Positions 63,511-64,000 of a DNA stretch of 64,000 bases are shown here, one piece after another (the first letter of the stretch is position 1; each line of letters starts with the position of its first letter). Location: NCBI GenBank assembly GCA_018806985.1, contig JADANN010000197.1, positions 1,944,001 to 2,008,000 of the forward strand, given 5' to 3'. The notes beneath the pieces are model-generated. The model searched no databases. It saw nothing but the letters and a program-made list of their open reading frames with translations, and was not told the DNA's origin. The position numbers were made by a program, and so were the translations under genes. The stretch comes from Angiostrongylus vasorum. Taxonomy: Eukaryota; Nematoda; Chromadorea; Rhabditida; Metastrongylidae.

Positions 63511-63515
63511 CGGCG

Positions 63516-63690
63516 GGGTATTGTGTGGAATATAACCACAGTGATGTTGAGATATTCGCAAAAATTGGATCCTAAGCCAAATCGAATCACGGTTACCTTT
63601 TCCGCGGGCTCACATGTTACACACTGCACCACTTTTTCCTACCTAGAAGCGCCATCAGCAATGCCTCGCCAACGGGATTGATCTGCATTA
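63516..63690 (-). repeat. SINE-A, long form, minus
   Basis: AGTGATGTTGAGATATTCGC, GTTACACACTGCACC (A-box side) and the leader AGCGCCATCAGCAATGCC with AACGGGATTGATCTG. A plus-sense tail TAGGCAGTAAATAAAGG follows at once at 63693. Confidence 0.65.
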
Positions 63691-63739
63691 CAGTAGGCAG
63701 TAAATAAAGGTTAAGGTTAAGGTTGTGATTTCGGCTACA

Positions 63740-63930
63740 TCCTCACCATAACTAGTTTCGGTGCCGATTTGTGCTCCTCAGATCTATCCCGTTGATGGGT
63801 GATTGCTGATGGTGCCATTAGGTAGAAAAGTACCTGAGAGAAAGGCAAAGCAAGGAGCTCAGGGTGCAATGTGTAACACGCGGGTCTCCTGAAAGTTTTT
63901 TTAATGGTTTGAATCTGGCCTTTTGTCTTG
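63740..63930 (+). repeat. SINE-A leader and head, plus
   Basis: GTGCCGATTTGTGCTCC, GATTGCTGATGGTGCC, GAGAGAAAGGCAAAGCAAGG and GGTTTGAATCTGGCC in order. With the preceding minus copy it forms a head-to-head pair, as at 1515-1835. Confidence 0.65.
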
Positions 63931-64000
63931 TGGTCTATCGATATATTCTATGAAACAGTTCTACACTAAATCACATTGTACAGCTTTTTATTCACTACTC

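Noticed and set aside
1..64000. CRISPR arrays, bacterial operons or horizontally acquired gene clusters
   Set aside because: No regularly spaced direct repeats with unique spacers, no ribosome-binding-site-led gene strings. All repeats are dispersed eukaryotic retroelements or microsatellites.

Overview
This is a window of nuclear DNA from a parasitic clade V (strongylid, hookworm-like) nematode. The grounds are: short nematode-style splice sites (TTTCAG acceptors), a talin gene closer to the Caenorhabditis elegans protein than to vertebrate talin, and RTE-type and Penelope-type retroelements whose protein sequences look like those common in strongylid genomes. There is no bacterial-style operon, no CRISPR array, no rRNA and no convincing functional tRNA gene. 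Almost every short open frame is chance or transposon debris.

Region 1 (1 to about 32.5 kb) holds no complete host gene that I can recognise. It is a graveyard of retroelements. Positions 1-7.4 kb contain Penelope-like element (PLE) pieces: three GIY-YIG endonuclease fragments, one reverse transcriptase (RT) fragment and several terminal segments carrying hammerhead-ribozyme-like motifs. An RTE RT remnant lies at 6.33-6.74 kb. Positions 8.1-12.9 kb hold three copies of one RTE family (endonuclease plus RT), arranged minus/plus/minus as large inverted repeats. A mariner-type transposase remnant lies at 14.5 kb, a palindromic PLE terminus at 15 kb, and a 455-bp palindromic PLE terminus with (TTG)n/(CAA)n arms at 30.1-30.6 kb.

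Region 2 (32.587-62.2 kb, running off the right edge) is the 5' part of a talin gene (tln-1 orthologue) on the plus strand. I find 17 coding exons covering the FERM head (F0-F3), the linker and the first rod bundle, about 705 residues over 29.6 kb. Intron 1 is about 9.5 kb and contains a second, different RTE element on the opposite strand, itself interrupted by two SINEs. The exon for the next rod bundle is not in the window.

Three tRNA-related SINE families recur through both regions. SINE-A has its A/B boxes about 100 nt inside the element and a TAGGCAGTAAATAAA-type tail. SINE-B has a tRNA-like head with GGCGCAGTGG and a TTTATCC-type tail. SINE-C has a GGGGCGGAT head and a long conserved 3' body. 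Several copies have visible target-site duplications or nested insertions, which gives a relative order of events. A fourth repeat (repeat D) is of unknown type. The most notable non-protein signal is the set of hammerhead-like cores at PLE termini, in at least two sequence families with compensating stem II changes.
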